This document shows, in pieces, positions 8,098-16,277 of a DNA stretch of 44,685 bases. Position 1 is the first letter of the stretch, and every line of letters starts with the position of its first letter. This DNA comes from an uncultured Candidatus Melainabacteria bacterium (GTDB taxonomy: Bacteria > Cyanobacteriota > Vampirovibrionia > Gastranaerophilales > Gastranaerophilaceae). Position numbers and translations under genes: made by a program. The stretch lies in assembly GCA_949915775.1 (NCBI GenBank), contig CATLEG010000005.1, forward strand, positions 1 through 44,685, read 5' to 3'. A model generated the notes under the pieces. The model made no database searches. It worked only from the letters and a program-made list of their open reading frames with translations, and was not told the origin of the DNA.

Positions 8098-8129
8098 CAA
8101 AAAAGAACCTCAAAAGAGGTTCTTTTTTT
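8098..8129. terminator. Terminator of rpmB (bidirectional hairpin)
   Basis: AAAAAAGAACCTC-AAAA-GAGGTTCTTTTTTT is a perfect stem with T-runs in both directions. It ends rpmB on the minus strand. Confidence 0.85.
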
Positions 8130-8143
8130 GTTTTTCTAAATCC

Positions 8144-8335
8144 TTAAACAGCTTTTTGTACTTTACCTGCTCTTAAACAAGATGTACAAACTTTAATTCT
8201 TTTAACAGTACCGTTCATATTAACTTTTACAGATTGTAAGTTTGGTTCTTGAGTATGAACGATTTGTTTATGAGAGAATGTTAATTTTGCTGCTTTCTTC
8301 GGTTGTTTTCCGCATATTTCACATTTTTTTGCCAT
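8144..8335 (-). CDS. rpmB: 50S ribosomal protein L28
   Basis: 63 aa, the usual L28 length. It starts MAKKCEICGKQPKKA and has a second Cys pair in KVCTSCLRAG, so it is the zinc-binding (C+) version of L28. It is monocistronic with its own terminator, as is common for rpmB. Confidence 0.95.
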   Translation of the reverse strand: MAKKCEICGKQPKKAAKLTFSHKQIVHTQEPNLQSVKVNMNGTVKRIKVCTSCLRAGKVQKAV

Positions 8336-8478
8336 TTTTCTATTCCTTTTCTAGTTCGTGTAATTCAATCATATCTTAAAAATCTGAAAAAATCAAGAAC
8401 CATGTTAAAATTATTTAAGATACTTGTATAAAAAATATAATTATGATATATTTATTTTTGTAGATTAGGGAAATAAGC

Positions 8479-9018
8479 ATGAAGAGTTCAACTATCAGAA
8501 GATCAAATTTATCAAAAGAAAAAATGGCTGTTTTAGAGGCTATATCAAAATACAGACACGATACTTATGACAATTCACCAGGAATTTACGTTCGTCCAAA
8601 TCGTGAAAAAGAGTTAGATGTTTTATGGCAGAATTTTAAAGTTAATCAAAAATCTGACAAATCACCTAATGTTTATTTGATGGCCGGTTTTATTACCGGA
8701 GCTGTTGTCATGCTTATTTTAACAGTTCTTATCAGTTTTTCTGCTAAAAGTATTAATACTGTAAAAGAAAATTCTGTTGCTCCGGTTAAGAAAGAAAAAT
8801 TAAGTTTGAACTTTTTACCATCATCACAAAAAACAGAAGATGAAACTGCCGTCAATGAAGTTTACACAGTACAAAATGGCGACACAATGGAAGCTATCTT
8901 GGTTAGATTTTACGGTTCTTACAGCAAAGAAAAAGAATCACTTGTTTTAAAAACTAATAACATGACAAATCCAAATAAACTTTCAATCGGACAGCAATTG
9001 ACCATTCCGATGGAATAG
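8479..9018 (+). CDS. Single-pass membrane protein with C-terminal LysM domain
   Basis: 179 aa. A basic cytoplasmic segment (1-65) is followed by one membrane helix, VYLMAGFITGAVVMLILTVLISF (about 66-88), a linker, and a LysM domain from about 130: VYTVQNGDTMEAILVRFYG to NKLSIGQQLTIPME. LysM binds N-acetylglucosamine-containing glycans, so this protein likely links the inner membrane to peptidoglycan. AGGGAAATAAGC precedes the ATG. There is no catalytic domain. Confidence 0.85.
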   Translation: MKSSTIRRSNLSKEKMAVLEAISKYRHDTYDNSPGIYVRPNREKELDVLWQNFKVNQKSDKSPNVYLMAGFITGAVVMLILTVLISFSAKSINTVKENSVAPVKKEKLSLNFLPSSQKTEDETAVNEVYTVQNGDTMEAILVRFYGSYSKEKESLVLKTNNMTNPNKLSIGQQLTIPME

Positions 9019-9084
9019 TGCTACGCACGTAGCCCTGTTAGTAAATATCGGTGAAGACTTAAAAGATATTTGTATAAGTTATAC

Positions 9085-10320
9085 CTAATTTCTTGTATAT
9101 TTTTTCCCGACAAGTTCATCGGGTAAAAATTGTTGTTCAACATCAGGGGCTAGATGTGAATATATATAACCTTCACCAAAACCGTAGTTTTTAGCATCTT
9201 TATAATGTGCATCTCTTAAATGCATCGGAGGAGGAAAATCTTTTCCTCTTTCTATATCTGCTAATGCTTCATCAATAGCCATAATTGTTTCATTTGATTT
9301 TTTTGCACGCGCAACATATATTACCGCCTGAGCTAAAGGAATTCGGCCCTCAGGAAGTCCCAACAACTCAACCGCCTTATAAGCATTTAAAGATATATTT
9401 AAAGCGTTTGGATCAGCATTCCCAACATCTTCTGCCGCACAAACGATAAGACGTCTGGCTATAAATCTCGGGTCTTCACCAGCTGCAATCATCTTTGCAA
9501 GATAATAAATTGCCGCATCAGGGTCAGAACCTCTTAAACTTTTTTGAAACGCCGAAGCGCAATCATAATGTTCCTGCTGTGAATATCTTGTATTACGTTT
9601 TTGACAAATCTCTTCAATTATTTTTACAGTTAAATTCCGCCTGCCATCTTTCAAATCACTTGCAAAATAAGCATTTTCAACAACATTTAATGCATATCTG
9701 GCATCTCCGCGTGCAAGATTAATAATAAAATCAATTGCGCCGGTTTCACAGTCCATCGGAAGATGATTTTTGGCAAGATAAGCAAATCCGCGTTTAATTA
9801 TCTTATTCATGCTTACATCATCTATAGAATTTAATCTTATAACCTGTAATCGTGATAAAAGCGCGGGAACAACCTGAAATGAAGGATTTTCTGTTGTAGA
9901 ACCTATTAAAAATAATGTGCCGTTTTCTAGATGAGGTAAAAGCGCATCCTGCTGAGTTTTTGAATAACGATGAATTTCATCAATAAACAAAATAGTTTTT
10001 TGTCCGGCACGAAGTGCCTCTTTTGCTTTTTCTACAGCATCTTTGATATCTTTAACACCCGAAGTTACAGCAGATATTTCAATAAAATTTGCATTAGTTT
10101 TAGAGGCAATAAGACGGGCAAGAGTTGTTTTGCCACAACCAGGTGTACCCCAAAAAATTAATGAAAATAATCTGTTTGTTTTCAAAAGATTCAAGATAGG
10201 ACTATTTGAAGACACAACATTACTCTGCCCCAAAAAATCTTCAAGAGTTTTTGGACGTAAAATTTCCGCTAACGGAATTTGTTTATTTTGATTTTCGAGT
10301 TCAGTAAATAAATTGTTCAT
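9085..10320 (-). CDS. rarA: Replication-associated recombination protein A (RarA/MgsA AAA+ ATPase)
   Basis: 411 aa. It begins with the RarA signature PLAEILRPKTLEDFLGQ, followed by Walker A WGTPGCGKTTLARL, Walker B FIDEIHRYSKTQQDALLP, sensor 1 IGSTTENPSF, and the RarA-specific C-terminus with KMIAAGEDPRFIARRL and DFPPPMHLRDAHY. This clamp-loader-like ATPase acts at stalled replication forks. Length and motifs are complete, and it stands alone on the minus strand. Confidence 0.95.
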   Translation of the reverse strand: MNNLFTELENQNKQIPLAEILRPKTLEDFLGQSNVVSSNSPILNLLKTNRLFSLIFWGTPGCGKTTLARLIASKTNANFIEISAVTSGVKDIKDAVEKAKEALRAGQKTILFIDEIHRYSKTQQDALLPHLENGTLFLIGSTTENPSFQVVPALLSRLQVIRLNSIDDVSMNKIIKRGFAYLAKNHLPMDCETGAIDFIINLARGDARYALNVVENAYFASDLKDGRRNLTVKIIEEICQKRNTRYSQQEHYDCASAFQKSLRGSDPDAAIYYLAKMIAAGEDPRFIARRLIVCAAEDVGNADPNALNISLNAYKAVELLGLPEGRIPLAQAVIYVARAKKSNETIMAIDEALADIERGKDFPPPMHLRDAHYKDAKNYGFGEGYIYSHLAPDVEQQFLPDELVGKKYTRN

Positions 10321-10374
10321 AGTATAATTGTAACATGATATAAATTAAAAGTGAAAAAATAAAAATAAAATCCT

Positions 10375-10441
10375 GTCATTCTGAGGGCTTTAGCCCGAAG
10401 AATCTCTAAATATGAGATCCTTCGCTATCGCTCAGAATGAC
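10375..10441. repeat. Palindromic intergenic repeat (GTCATTCTGAGG...CAGAATGAC)
   Basis: The outer arms GTCATTCTGAG and CTCAGAATGAC pair perfectly; the inner arms AAGAATCTC and GAGATCCTT pair imperfectly. It lies between the divergent rarA and solute-binding protein genes. Confidence 0.85.
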
Positions 10442-10456
10442 AAAGGTGAGGGGTAA

Positions 10457-11644
10457 ATGAAAAAATTTATATTTATACTTATCACAATATTAGCGGTAAT
10501 TTTGACAATTCCACACAAAAATTCAAAAAGTGAAGAACTTGTTTTTTGGACACTTCAAATGAATGATTTTGCTCCATATATGAACAATGTAATTTCACAA
10601 TTTGAAACAGAAAATCCGGAAATTAAAATTAAATGGATTGATGTTCCGTTTTCAGAAGGCGAAAAAAGAACTCTCGCTTCTGTCTTGAGTGATAATCCTC
10701 CTGATTTAATCAATCTTAATCCGGATTTTACGGCACTTCTTGCTCAACGCGGAGCATTATATGAAATTGCACCCGAATATACAACTCAGTTTAATAAATC
10801 AATTATTAATTCTTTAAAATATAACGGCAAACTATATTCTTTGCCATGGTATGCAACATCTGCCATAACAATTTATAATAAAAATCTGTTAAAAAATAAC
10901 AAAGTCCCATCAACATATGATGAGATGGCAAAAATTGCTCCAAAACTTGAAGCATATGCAACTTTACCAAACATTACCGAAAACGACACTATGCTTAGAA
11001 TTTTAAATAAATATGGTATTACAACAAAAAATATAAATTCTGAACAATCTATAGCCGTTTTTGAACTTTTTAAAAACATGTATGAAAAGGGTTACATTCC
11101 AAAAGAATCAGTAACTCAAACTCATCGTGAAGCGCTAGAAAAATATATGGCTGAACAAATTGTATTTTTTCAAGCAGGTGCAAACTTTTTAAATATGATC
11201 AAAGAAAATGCACCATCAACTTATTCAAAAACAGATGTAGCCCCGCAGCTTACCGGAAAACTGGGTCAAAACGATTTTTCGTTGATGAATTTTGTAATTC
11301 CACTACGTGCAAAACACAAAGAAGAAGCTTTAAAATTTGCGCTATTTTTGACAAATTACGAAAATCAGCTTGAACTTGCGAAATTAACAAATGTTCTTGC
11401 CGTAAACCAGAAAACTCTTGATGATGATTATTACAAAAATTATAATGATTTGATGTCCAAAGCACGTGTTATAAGTGCCAAACAGCTTAATAAAATTGAA
11501 CCGGCATTAAAATCTGAAAGAAACCAAAAAGAAATAAACACAATTGTTAATACAGCTGTTCAACAAATCTTTTTAAACAAAAACACCACCAAGAATATTC
11601 TTGATGATGTTTTTAATAAAATAAAAATTCTGCAAGGTGCATAA
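10457..11644 (+). CDS. Extracellular solute-binding protein, family 1 (sugar-type ABC transporter)
   Basis: 395 aa. The N-terminal hydrophobic segment (FIFILITILAVILTIP) is a signal or anchor with no lipobox Cys. The mature part shows the family 1 pattern: ELVFWTLQMND, FETENPEIKIKWIDVP, PPDLINLNPDFTALLAQRGALYEI, KLYSLPWYATSAITIYNK and a late ALKFALFLTNYENQLELAK. It would bind a sugar or oligosaccharide in the periplasm and deliver it to an ABC importer. No permease or ATPase genes are adjacent, so it must share a distant transporter. Confidence 0.85.
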   Translation: MKKFIFILITILAVILTIPHKNSKSEELVFWTLQMNDFAPYMNNVISQFETENPEIKIKWIDVPFSEGEKRTLASVLSDNPPDLINLNPDFTALLAQRGALYEIAPEYTTQFNKSIINSLKYNGKLYSLPWYATSAITIYNKNLLKNNKVPSTYDEMAKIAPKLEAYATLPNITENDTMLRILNKYGITTKNINSEQSIAVFELFKNMYEKGYIPKESVTQTHREALEKYMAEQIVFFQAGANFLNMIKENAPSTYSKTDVAPQLTGKLGQNDFSLMNFVIPLRAKHKEEALKFALFLTNYENQLELAKLTNVLAVNQKTLDDDYYKNYNDLMSKARVISAKQLNKIEPALKSERNQKEINTIVNTAVQQIFLNKNTTKNILDDVFNKIKILQGA

Positions 11645-11648
11645 ATTT

Positions 11649-12098
11649 TTAGCACCAGCACCCGCGCATTCCAAACATACTCGGGCCGCCAAACATAAAA
11701 TTGTCGTAACAGCCTGGGAAAAATCCTCCATAATAACCGCCCCCAAATGGACCGCAGCCATATAAAGAAGATGTCATCATCCATGGATTACAACCAAAAA
11801 TCCCAAAAGGCGATGTTAACATTGCAGCAGCAATTGTACCAGTTGTACCCTGAGCATTAGCAACCGGATTGCCATATCCCGCAGCATTATTAATTGCATA
11901 ACCCAGATAACTGCCTGTTCTTTGCTGAATATCACGCGACATTTCATTTCTTAATGCACCATTCATAATATTATATCCCATATCGGAAAGTGCATATCCG
12001 GCAGGTACACCATTCTGTCTATTATCAATGTAACTTGCTGTACTGCCCATTATCGCGTTAATGTTACTAAGTGCATAAATAGCATTTTCTATACTCAT
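11649..12098 (-). CDS. Hypothetical protein with Gly/Phe/Cys-rich C-terminus
   Basis: 149 aa, family not recognised. Residues 1-100 are Ala/Asn-rich and moderately hydrophobic (LSNINAIMGSTASYID). The last 50 residues are low-complexity, rich in Gly, Phe, Tyr and Met with five Cys (FGGGYYGGFFPGCYDNF). There is no signal peptide. It converges with the solute-binding protein gene, with only four bases between the stops. Confidence 0.6.
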   Translation of the reverse strand: MSIENAIYALSNINAIMGSTASYIDNRQNGVPAGYALSDMGYNIMNGALRNEMSRDIQQRTGSYLGYAINNAAGYGNPVANAQGTTGTIAAAMLTSPFGIFGCNPWMMTSSLYGCGPFGGGYYGGFFPGCYDNFMFGGPSMFGMRGCWC

Positions 12099-12256
12099 AA
12101 TTTTCTCTCTATTTTTGTGTATGTATATATAAAGTATATAATTTTTTAAAAATTGCGTTCTTTTTATAGATTGTTAACTTTTGTTACACAACAAATACTT
12201 AAATTTAAAGTTTTAAGTTTATATTGCCGATAAAAATAAAGGAAAGGGATTTGAAA

Positions 12257-12748
12257 ATGAACGTTAATGCACAGTACAAATTAGGAATTGATACAACTAC
12301 ATTAAAACAAGTTTCTCAAGAAATCTTGAAACGTGCTGCTGAAAAAAACAGTCAGTATAATACAAATACTGAAACTGTAAATAACATTTTCAAACCCGCA
12401 GATATTGGTTTGGATTTGTACAAAGGTAATGTTGACACAAAACTTGCACGTCAAATTGCTATGAACAATTCCGGCTTACAAATTCAATTAAATAATGAAG
12501 TTTTAAAATCAATTAACTATTTGAATACTAAAGCTGCTCAAAATGTTCAAAAAAATGTTGAAGGCAAAATTACAATTGCATTAAATGAAGGTGTTGGCAA
12601 TATGCAGCATACATCTAATGCTCCAAAATTCAACAGCATTTTAAGTTTAGCAGCAGGAAAAGATAAAAATGGTTCTGCACCATCATATAAAGGCGAATTC
12701 TTATTTATAAAAAAAGATAAAGAAAAAGAAGAAGTTACAGCCGCATAA
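12257..12748 (+). CDS. Hypothetical protein
   Basis: 163 aa from ATG 12257, preferred over the tracked start because GGAAAGGG lies just upstream. No signal peptide, membrane helix or known domain is visible. The middle is helical and Asn/Gln-rich (IQLNNEVLKSINYLNTKAAQNVQ), and the end is charged (KKDKEKEEV). This composition fits lineage-restricted Melainabacterial proteins; no function is assigned. Confidence 0.55.
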   Translation: MNVNAQYKLGIDTTTLKQVSQEILKRAAEKNSQYNTNTETVNNIFKPADIGLDLYKGNVDTKLARQIAMNNSGLQIQLNNEVLKSINYLNTKAAQNVQKNVEGKITIALNEGVGNMQHTSNAPKFNSILSLAAGKDKNGSAPSYKGEFLFIKKDKEKEEVTAA

Positions 12749-12801
12749 ACTATTTTTTTACACACATTGCAAACGGTAATAATGTATGATATTATGCATT
12801 T

Positions 12802-13215
12802 ATGAGTATTGACATATCAAATCTTAAATTTGCATTACAAACACTAATCGCAAGTATGGATACACTTGAACATAACAAAGCGTGTGATTTTGCTGATATG
12901 CTTGAAGATTCATGTATTAAAAGATTTGAATACACTCTCGAAATTGCAAGAAAATTAATGAAAAAAGTTCTTAAAAAGATTTACGGTAAATCTGAAGAAG
13001 AATTAACAGTTAATAATATTTTCAGATTTATGCAAGGATACAAATTTATTCCAAATTGGGAAAATTGGCGCAGTTATTACGAACAACGCAACAATACCGC
13101 ACATGAATATAATTTGGAAAAATCACGCAAACTTATAGAAATTATTCCACAATTTATTGAAGATACAAAAACTTTAATTTACAATTTAGACGAAAAACTT
13201 CCAAAAAATGATTAA
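12802..13215 (+). CDS. hepT: HepT-like HEPN ribonuclease toxin (HI0074 family)
   Basis: 137 aa, all helical. The motif RNNTAHEY near residue 97 fits RX4HXY of the HEPN toxin HepT exactly: Arg and His form the RNase active site, and Tyr is the residue AMPylated by the partner in characterised type VII systems. FEYTLEIARKLMKK matches the older nucleotidyltransferase substrate-binding name. The next gene, overlapping by 8 nt, is the matching nucleotidyltransferase, so function by analogy is well supported. Confidence 0.85.
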   Translation: MSIDISNLKFALQTLIASMDTLEHNKACDFADMLEDSCIKRFEYTLEIARKLMKKVLKKIYGKSEEELTVNNIFRFMQGYKFIPNWENWRSYYEQRNNTAHEYNLEKSRKLIEIIPQFIEDTKTLIYNLDEKLPKND

Positions 13216-13483
13216 AGGTATAACCGAAAAAGAATATTCTATTATAAAAGATATACTGAAAAATTATTCAGGTGAATTTTTCGCATACGGTTCTCGTGTA
13301 AAAGGAGATTTTTCCGAACTTTCGGACTTGGATATTCTTGTAAAAGCTGATAAAAAAATCATACCCGAATTAAAAGAAAAATTTGATAAAAGCTACTTGC
13401 CTTATATTGTCAATTTTACAGATTACAACTCAATTGATGACAAATTCTTTAATTTAATAAAAAATGATTTAATTAAAATATAA
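13208..13483 (+). CDS. mntA: MntA-like minimal nucleotidyltransferase antitoxin
   Basis: 91 aa. GSRVKGDFSELSDLD fits the GSX10DXD motif of MntA-type nucleotidyltransferases exactly: Gly-Ser hold the triphosphate and the two Asp bind metal. In studied pairs this enzyme adds AMP to the HEPN tyrosine and so blocks the toxin. It overlaps hepT by 8 nt and ends at a shared terminator, giving a compact two-gene unit. The order is toxin first. Confidence 0.85.
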   Translation: MIKGITEKEYSIIKDILKNYSGEFFAYGSRVKGDFSELSDLDILVKADKKIIPELKEKFDKSYLPYIVNFTDYNSIDDKFFNLIKNDLIKI

Positions 13484-13486
13484 AAA

Positions 13487-13514
13487 AAAGGAGGATTTAA
13501 ATCCTCCTTTTTAG
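13487..13514. terminator. Bidirectional terminator between mntA and the next minus-strand gene
   Basis: AAAAGGAGGATTTAAATCCTCCTTTTT is a self-complementary hairpin with A- and T-runs. It serves both converging genes. Confidence 0.85.
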
Positions 13515-13527
13515 TGTTATACCAATT

Positions 13528-14538
13528 TTATGCAGAAAGCCTAATTTCTTGAGATTTTTTATTATCAGAATATGATTTCACACCGATTGCTCCGCCTAAA
13601 ATACCAACACCTGCTGCAATCCAGCCCCATTTGCCTTTAGATGCTTTTTTGCCAGCATTACCAGCTGCTGTTTTAACATTTTCGGCAGCATCGCTTACAA
13701 TTGTTTTTACTTCTGATGCTGTATCATTTACAACTGTTTCTATTACATCTGAAACCGGTTCTAATTGTTTGCCGTCAGACTCGATTATTGGGGCAAAACC
13801 ATTTTCCATAAATACTTTTGCCGATTCTTGAGCACTTTTCCATGGCGCGTCTGCAATAATTTGATGAGATTTAATTTTTTGATAAAGTTTTTTACCTTCT
13901 TTTGTCATCATACCTTGTGAAGTAAGATATTCTGTATTACGCGACATTTTTGTTGATCTGTATGCTTTATGTTTTTGTTGAGATTGAATTTCAGCCTGTT
14001 TTTTTGCTAATTTGCGTTTTTTAGAACTTTGATAATCTGCATTAGCTTCTTTTTTATTAGCATTATTTGATTTTGGTTTTGGCGCATTTCTTAATGCAAT
14101 TTCTTTTTCGTATTCAGAAGGATTATTTCGTTTCAAAACTTCTAAATAATCATCTGAAGTGAATGCATCTTTAACCATATTTCGTTGTTCTGATGTTTTA
14201 CGTTTACGAGCAAGATTACCCATTTGATTTTGTTCGTAATAGTATCTGTCGGCAGCAGTTTTTTCTTTAAAATATTTTTTGGCTTCATCAAGATTTTTAT
14301 TTTTTATTGGAGTAAAATTAGCTTTAATTTTTTCTGATGGAATGTCATAAACAGTCGCGGCATCAATAACCGCAGTATTCATTGCTTTTTTGCTAATTTT
14401 TTCACCTTTTGAAGTCAATTCTTGTAAATGCCAGCGTACTGCTGCTTGTAACTGGTCTTTAGAAGCCTTAGGATTTTTTTTCATGTAATCAACTGCAAAA
14501 GTTCTTGCTGTTGCTGTTGCATCAATTCTAGCGCACAT
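13528..14538 (-). CDS. Hypothetical basic protein with C-terminal membrane helix
   Basis: 336 aa from ATG 14538, chosen because GAAAGG lies eight bases upstream; the tracked start is ten codons further up. The middle is strongly basic and low-complexity (SKKRKLAKKQAEIQSQQKHK). The C-terminus is a Gly-rich membrane helix (GWIAAGVGILGGAIGV) followed by a short polar tail, after an Ala/Val/Asp amphipathic segment. There is no known domain. The helix near the end recalls the architecture of the genes at 43203-44404. Confidence 0.55.
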   Translation of the reverse strand: MCARIDATATARTFAVDYMKKNPKASKDQLQAAVRWHLQELTSKGEKISKKAMNTAVIDAATVYDIPSEKIKANFTPIKNKNLDEAKKYFKEKTAADRYYYEQNQMGNLARKRKTSEQRNMVKDAFTSDDYLEVLKRNNPSEYEKEIALRNAPKPKSNNANKKEANADYQSSKKRKLAKKQAEIQSQQKHKAYRSTKMSRNTEYLTSQGMMTKEGKKLYQKIKSHQIIADAPWKSAQESAKVFMENGFAPIIESDGKQLEPVSDVIETVVNDTASEVKTIVSDAAENVKTAAGNAGKKASKGKWGWIAAGVGILGGAIGVKSYSDNKKSQEIRLSA

Positions 14539-14612
14539 ATCGTTAACCTTTCTATTTTCACTATACATGTAAAAAAGAAATCGTCAAAAATTTTGCTATG
14601 GGCGCACTTCGA

Positions 14613-14632
14613 CCATACCATACCATACCATA
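14613..14632. repeat. Pentanucleotide microsatellite (CCATA)4
   Basis: Four exact CCATA units lie in the 204-bp gap between two divergent unknown genes. A slip-prone repeat here could change promoter spacing. Nothing else is evident in the gap. Confidence 0.8.
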
Positions 14633-14742
14633 CAGTGATTATACAAGGGTTTCAGCCATTTTGAAATTCATTTTTACATTTCTTTACAATTTAGGCAATT
14701 ATTTACAGAGTAAATACTTTATATATATAAGAGAGGATAATT

Positions 14743-15225
14743 ATGTCGTTAAGAGTAAACGGAACAACTGAAAATACTGATAATATACAACTGAATAAAG
14801 TTGTAACTAATCCATTTACAAATTGTGTATTTGATGGAAGGTTGTCCTCAAATAATAAAACTAATCAATCTTTAAAAGAACAGTTATACGCGAAAGCAGC
14901 AAATTTACCGGATAATATTAGTGAACAATTTTTAGAATATATAGAAAAAGGGGCAACTAAACGAGAATTTATTGATTTATTAAATGAACGTTATGAGAAA
15001 AAACAAGCTGAATTTGAAGTAGCTTGGGCAGAGTATCAAGAAACAAAAAATAATTTAAAATTATTAGAAAGAATATATAATATTTTACAAAATAAATATG
15101 GAGATTCTGAAAGTAATTTTGAACAAAGTCAATTAGCACAGGCTGAAAAGAATTTTAATAATGCAGATATGAGTTCTTGGAACAAGCTTTTAAAATGCCG
15201 TGATATTTCACACAGACTAACTTAA
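14743..15225 (+). CDS. Hypothetical coiled-coil protein
   Basis: 160 aa. Residues about 65-140 are charged and heptad-like (KKQAEFEVAWAEYQETKNNLKL), suggesting a coiled coil. The N-terminus has NPFTNCVFDGRL, loosely like the Phe-x-Gly motif of other unknown proteins here. There is no signal or membrane helix. AGAGAGGATAATT precedes the ATG. Function unknown. Confidence 0.55.
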   Translation: MSLRVNGTTENTDNIQLNKVVTNPFTNCVFDGRLSSNNKTNQSLKEQLYAKAANLPDNISEQFLEYIEKGATKREFIDLLNERYEKKQAEFEVAWAEYQETKNNLKLLERIYNILQNKYGDSESNFEQSQLAQAEKNFNNADMSSWNKLLKCRDISHRLT

Positions 15226-15325
15226 ATCAATGTAACATAAGTATTGCATTTTTTCCTTTATATATTATCATGCATTTTGTAGAGTGCTTACGCCAATAAT
15301 CACTCAACAAGTAAAGGAAATTACA

Positions 15326-15589
15326 ATGAACTTAAAAAACAAACAAGAAATCGTTAAAGCTTACGGCAAAAATGAAAAGGACACAGGTTCAACTGCTGTT
15401 CAAGTTGCTATGATGAGCCAAAAAATCTCTGAACTTACTGAACACCTTAAATCAAACAAAAAAGATTTTGCTACAAAAAGAGGTCTTTTAATGATGGTAG
15501 GTAAAAGAAAGAGATTACTTTCTTATTTGAAATCTCAAAATCTTGACGAATACAGAGAATTGATTAAAAAACTCGGTATCCGCGGATAG
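15326..15589 (+). CDS. rpsO: 30S ribosomal protein S15
   Basis: 87 aa from ATG 15326, behind GTAAAGGAAATTACA; the tracked ORF starts 14 codons too early. [40 protein letters not shown] and the closing [14 protein letters not shown] are standard S15, which binds the 16S rRNA central domain. A terminator follows at 15668. No pnp gene is next to it. Confidence 0.95.
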   Translation: MNLKNKQEIVKAYGKNEKDTGSTAVQVAMMSQKISELTEHLKSNKKDFATKRGLLMMVGKRKRLLSYLKSQNLDEYRELIKKLGIRG

Positions 15590-15692
15590 CGATTGCGAGC
15601 TGAGGGCGTACGGCGGCGCGAAGGCGACGGCGGTAGACCCTTTAAACGCGAGCAATCAAGAAGTTTTAAAGCACCCTTTCGGGTGCTTTTTT
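15590..15692 (+). terminator. rpsO 3' region: GC-rich hairpin and intrinsic terminator
   Basis: 15668-15692 is AAAGCACCC-TTTC-GGGTGCTTTTTT, a clear intrinsic terminator. Before it, 15592-15654 is a GC-rich block (GGCGTACGGCGGCGCGAAGG) enclosed by GATTGC/GCAATC arms. It stands out from the AT-rich surroundings and is probably a repeat remnant. Confidence 0.8.
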
Positions 15693-15719
15693 AATGATTA
15701 TATTTATTTATATTTATTG

Positions 15720-15813
15720 ACCCCTCTCTCTAGCTCTCCCCCTAGGGGAGAGGACATTTTCCTCATTCCCTCTCCTAGGGAGAGGGTTAGGGAGAGGGGT
15801 TTATGTTATAATA
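15720..15813. repeat. Left inverted repeats of the DUF559 unit
   Basis: 15720-15755 is identical, in reverse complement, to 16207-16242 over 36 of 36 bases. Inside it, 15766-15803 matches 16160-16197 inverted with a few mismatches. Each block is itself palindromic (CTCCCCCTAGGGGAGAG). Confidence 0.9.
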
Positions 15814-15818
15814 ATTTT

Positions 15819-16199
15819 ATGAAAAAATATGATGAAAAATCTCTTCATTATGCAAAACAATTAAGAAAAAATATGACTGATTGTGAACAGGCATTATGGT
15901 ATTATTTAAGAGCTAAAAGATTTTTAGGGCTAAAATTTAAAAGACAGGTTCCAATAAGCAAATATATTGTAGATTTTTTATGTATTGATTACAAAGTTGT
16001 TATTGAACTTGATGGGTCAGGGCATCTGGAAGGGAAACAAGTTGAATATGATATTAAAAGAGATGAATATATTAAAAGCAAAGGATATAAAATTATAAGA
16101 ATTTTAGATAATGAAATAAAAAATATTGAGAGTGTATTAGAATTTATCAGGGTAAATATTGACCCCTCTCCCCAACCCTCTCCCTCGGAGAGGGAATAA
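15819..16199 (+). CDS. DUF559 family endonuclease-like protein
   Basis: 126 aa from ATG 15819, just after a TATAAT box; the tracked extension upstream is translated repeat DNA. DUF559 hallmarks, in a restriction-endonuclease-like fold: LRKNMTDCEQALWYYLRAKR, GLKFKRQVPISKYIVDFLC, VVIELDGSGHLE, YDIKRDEYIKSKGYKIIR. The acidic and Gln residues in these strands are the likely active site. The last dozen residues (DPSPQPSPSERE) come from the downstream palindromic repeat. The whole gene is enclosed by perfect 36-bp inverted repeats and may move with them. The cellular role of DUF559 is not established. Confidence 0.85.
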   Translation: MKKYDEKSLHYAKQLRKNMTDCEQALWYYLRAKRFLGLKFKRQVPISKYIVDFLCIDYKVVIELDGSGHLEGKQVEYDIKRDEYIKSKGYKIIRILDNEIKNIESVLEFIRVNIDPSPQPSPSERE

Positions 16200-16242
16200 G
16201 AGAAAGGTCCTCTCCCCTAGGGGGAGAGCTAGAGAGAGGGGT
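16160..16242. repeat. Right inverted repeats of the DUF559 unit
   Basis: This is the counterpart of 15720-15813. It overlaps the 3' end of the DUF559 coding region and ends just before the hydF promoter-like TTATAAT (16249-16255). Confidence 0.9.
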
Positions 16243-16277
16243 TTTGTGTTATAATCAACATAAAGGAAAATTTTAAA

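Noticed and set aside
15717-15818. N-terminal extension of the DUF559 ORF
   Set aside because: It is translated palindromic repeat; the promoter-like TATAAT and the family start point to ATG 15819.
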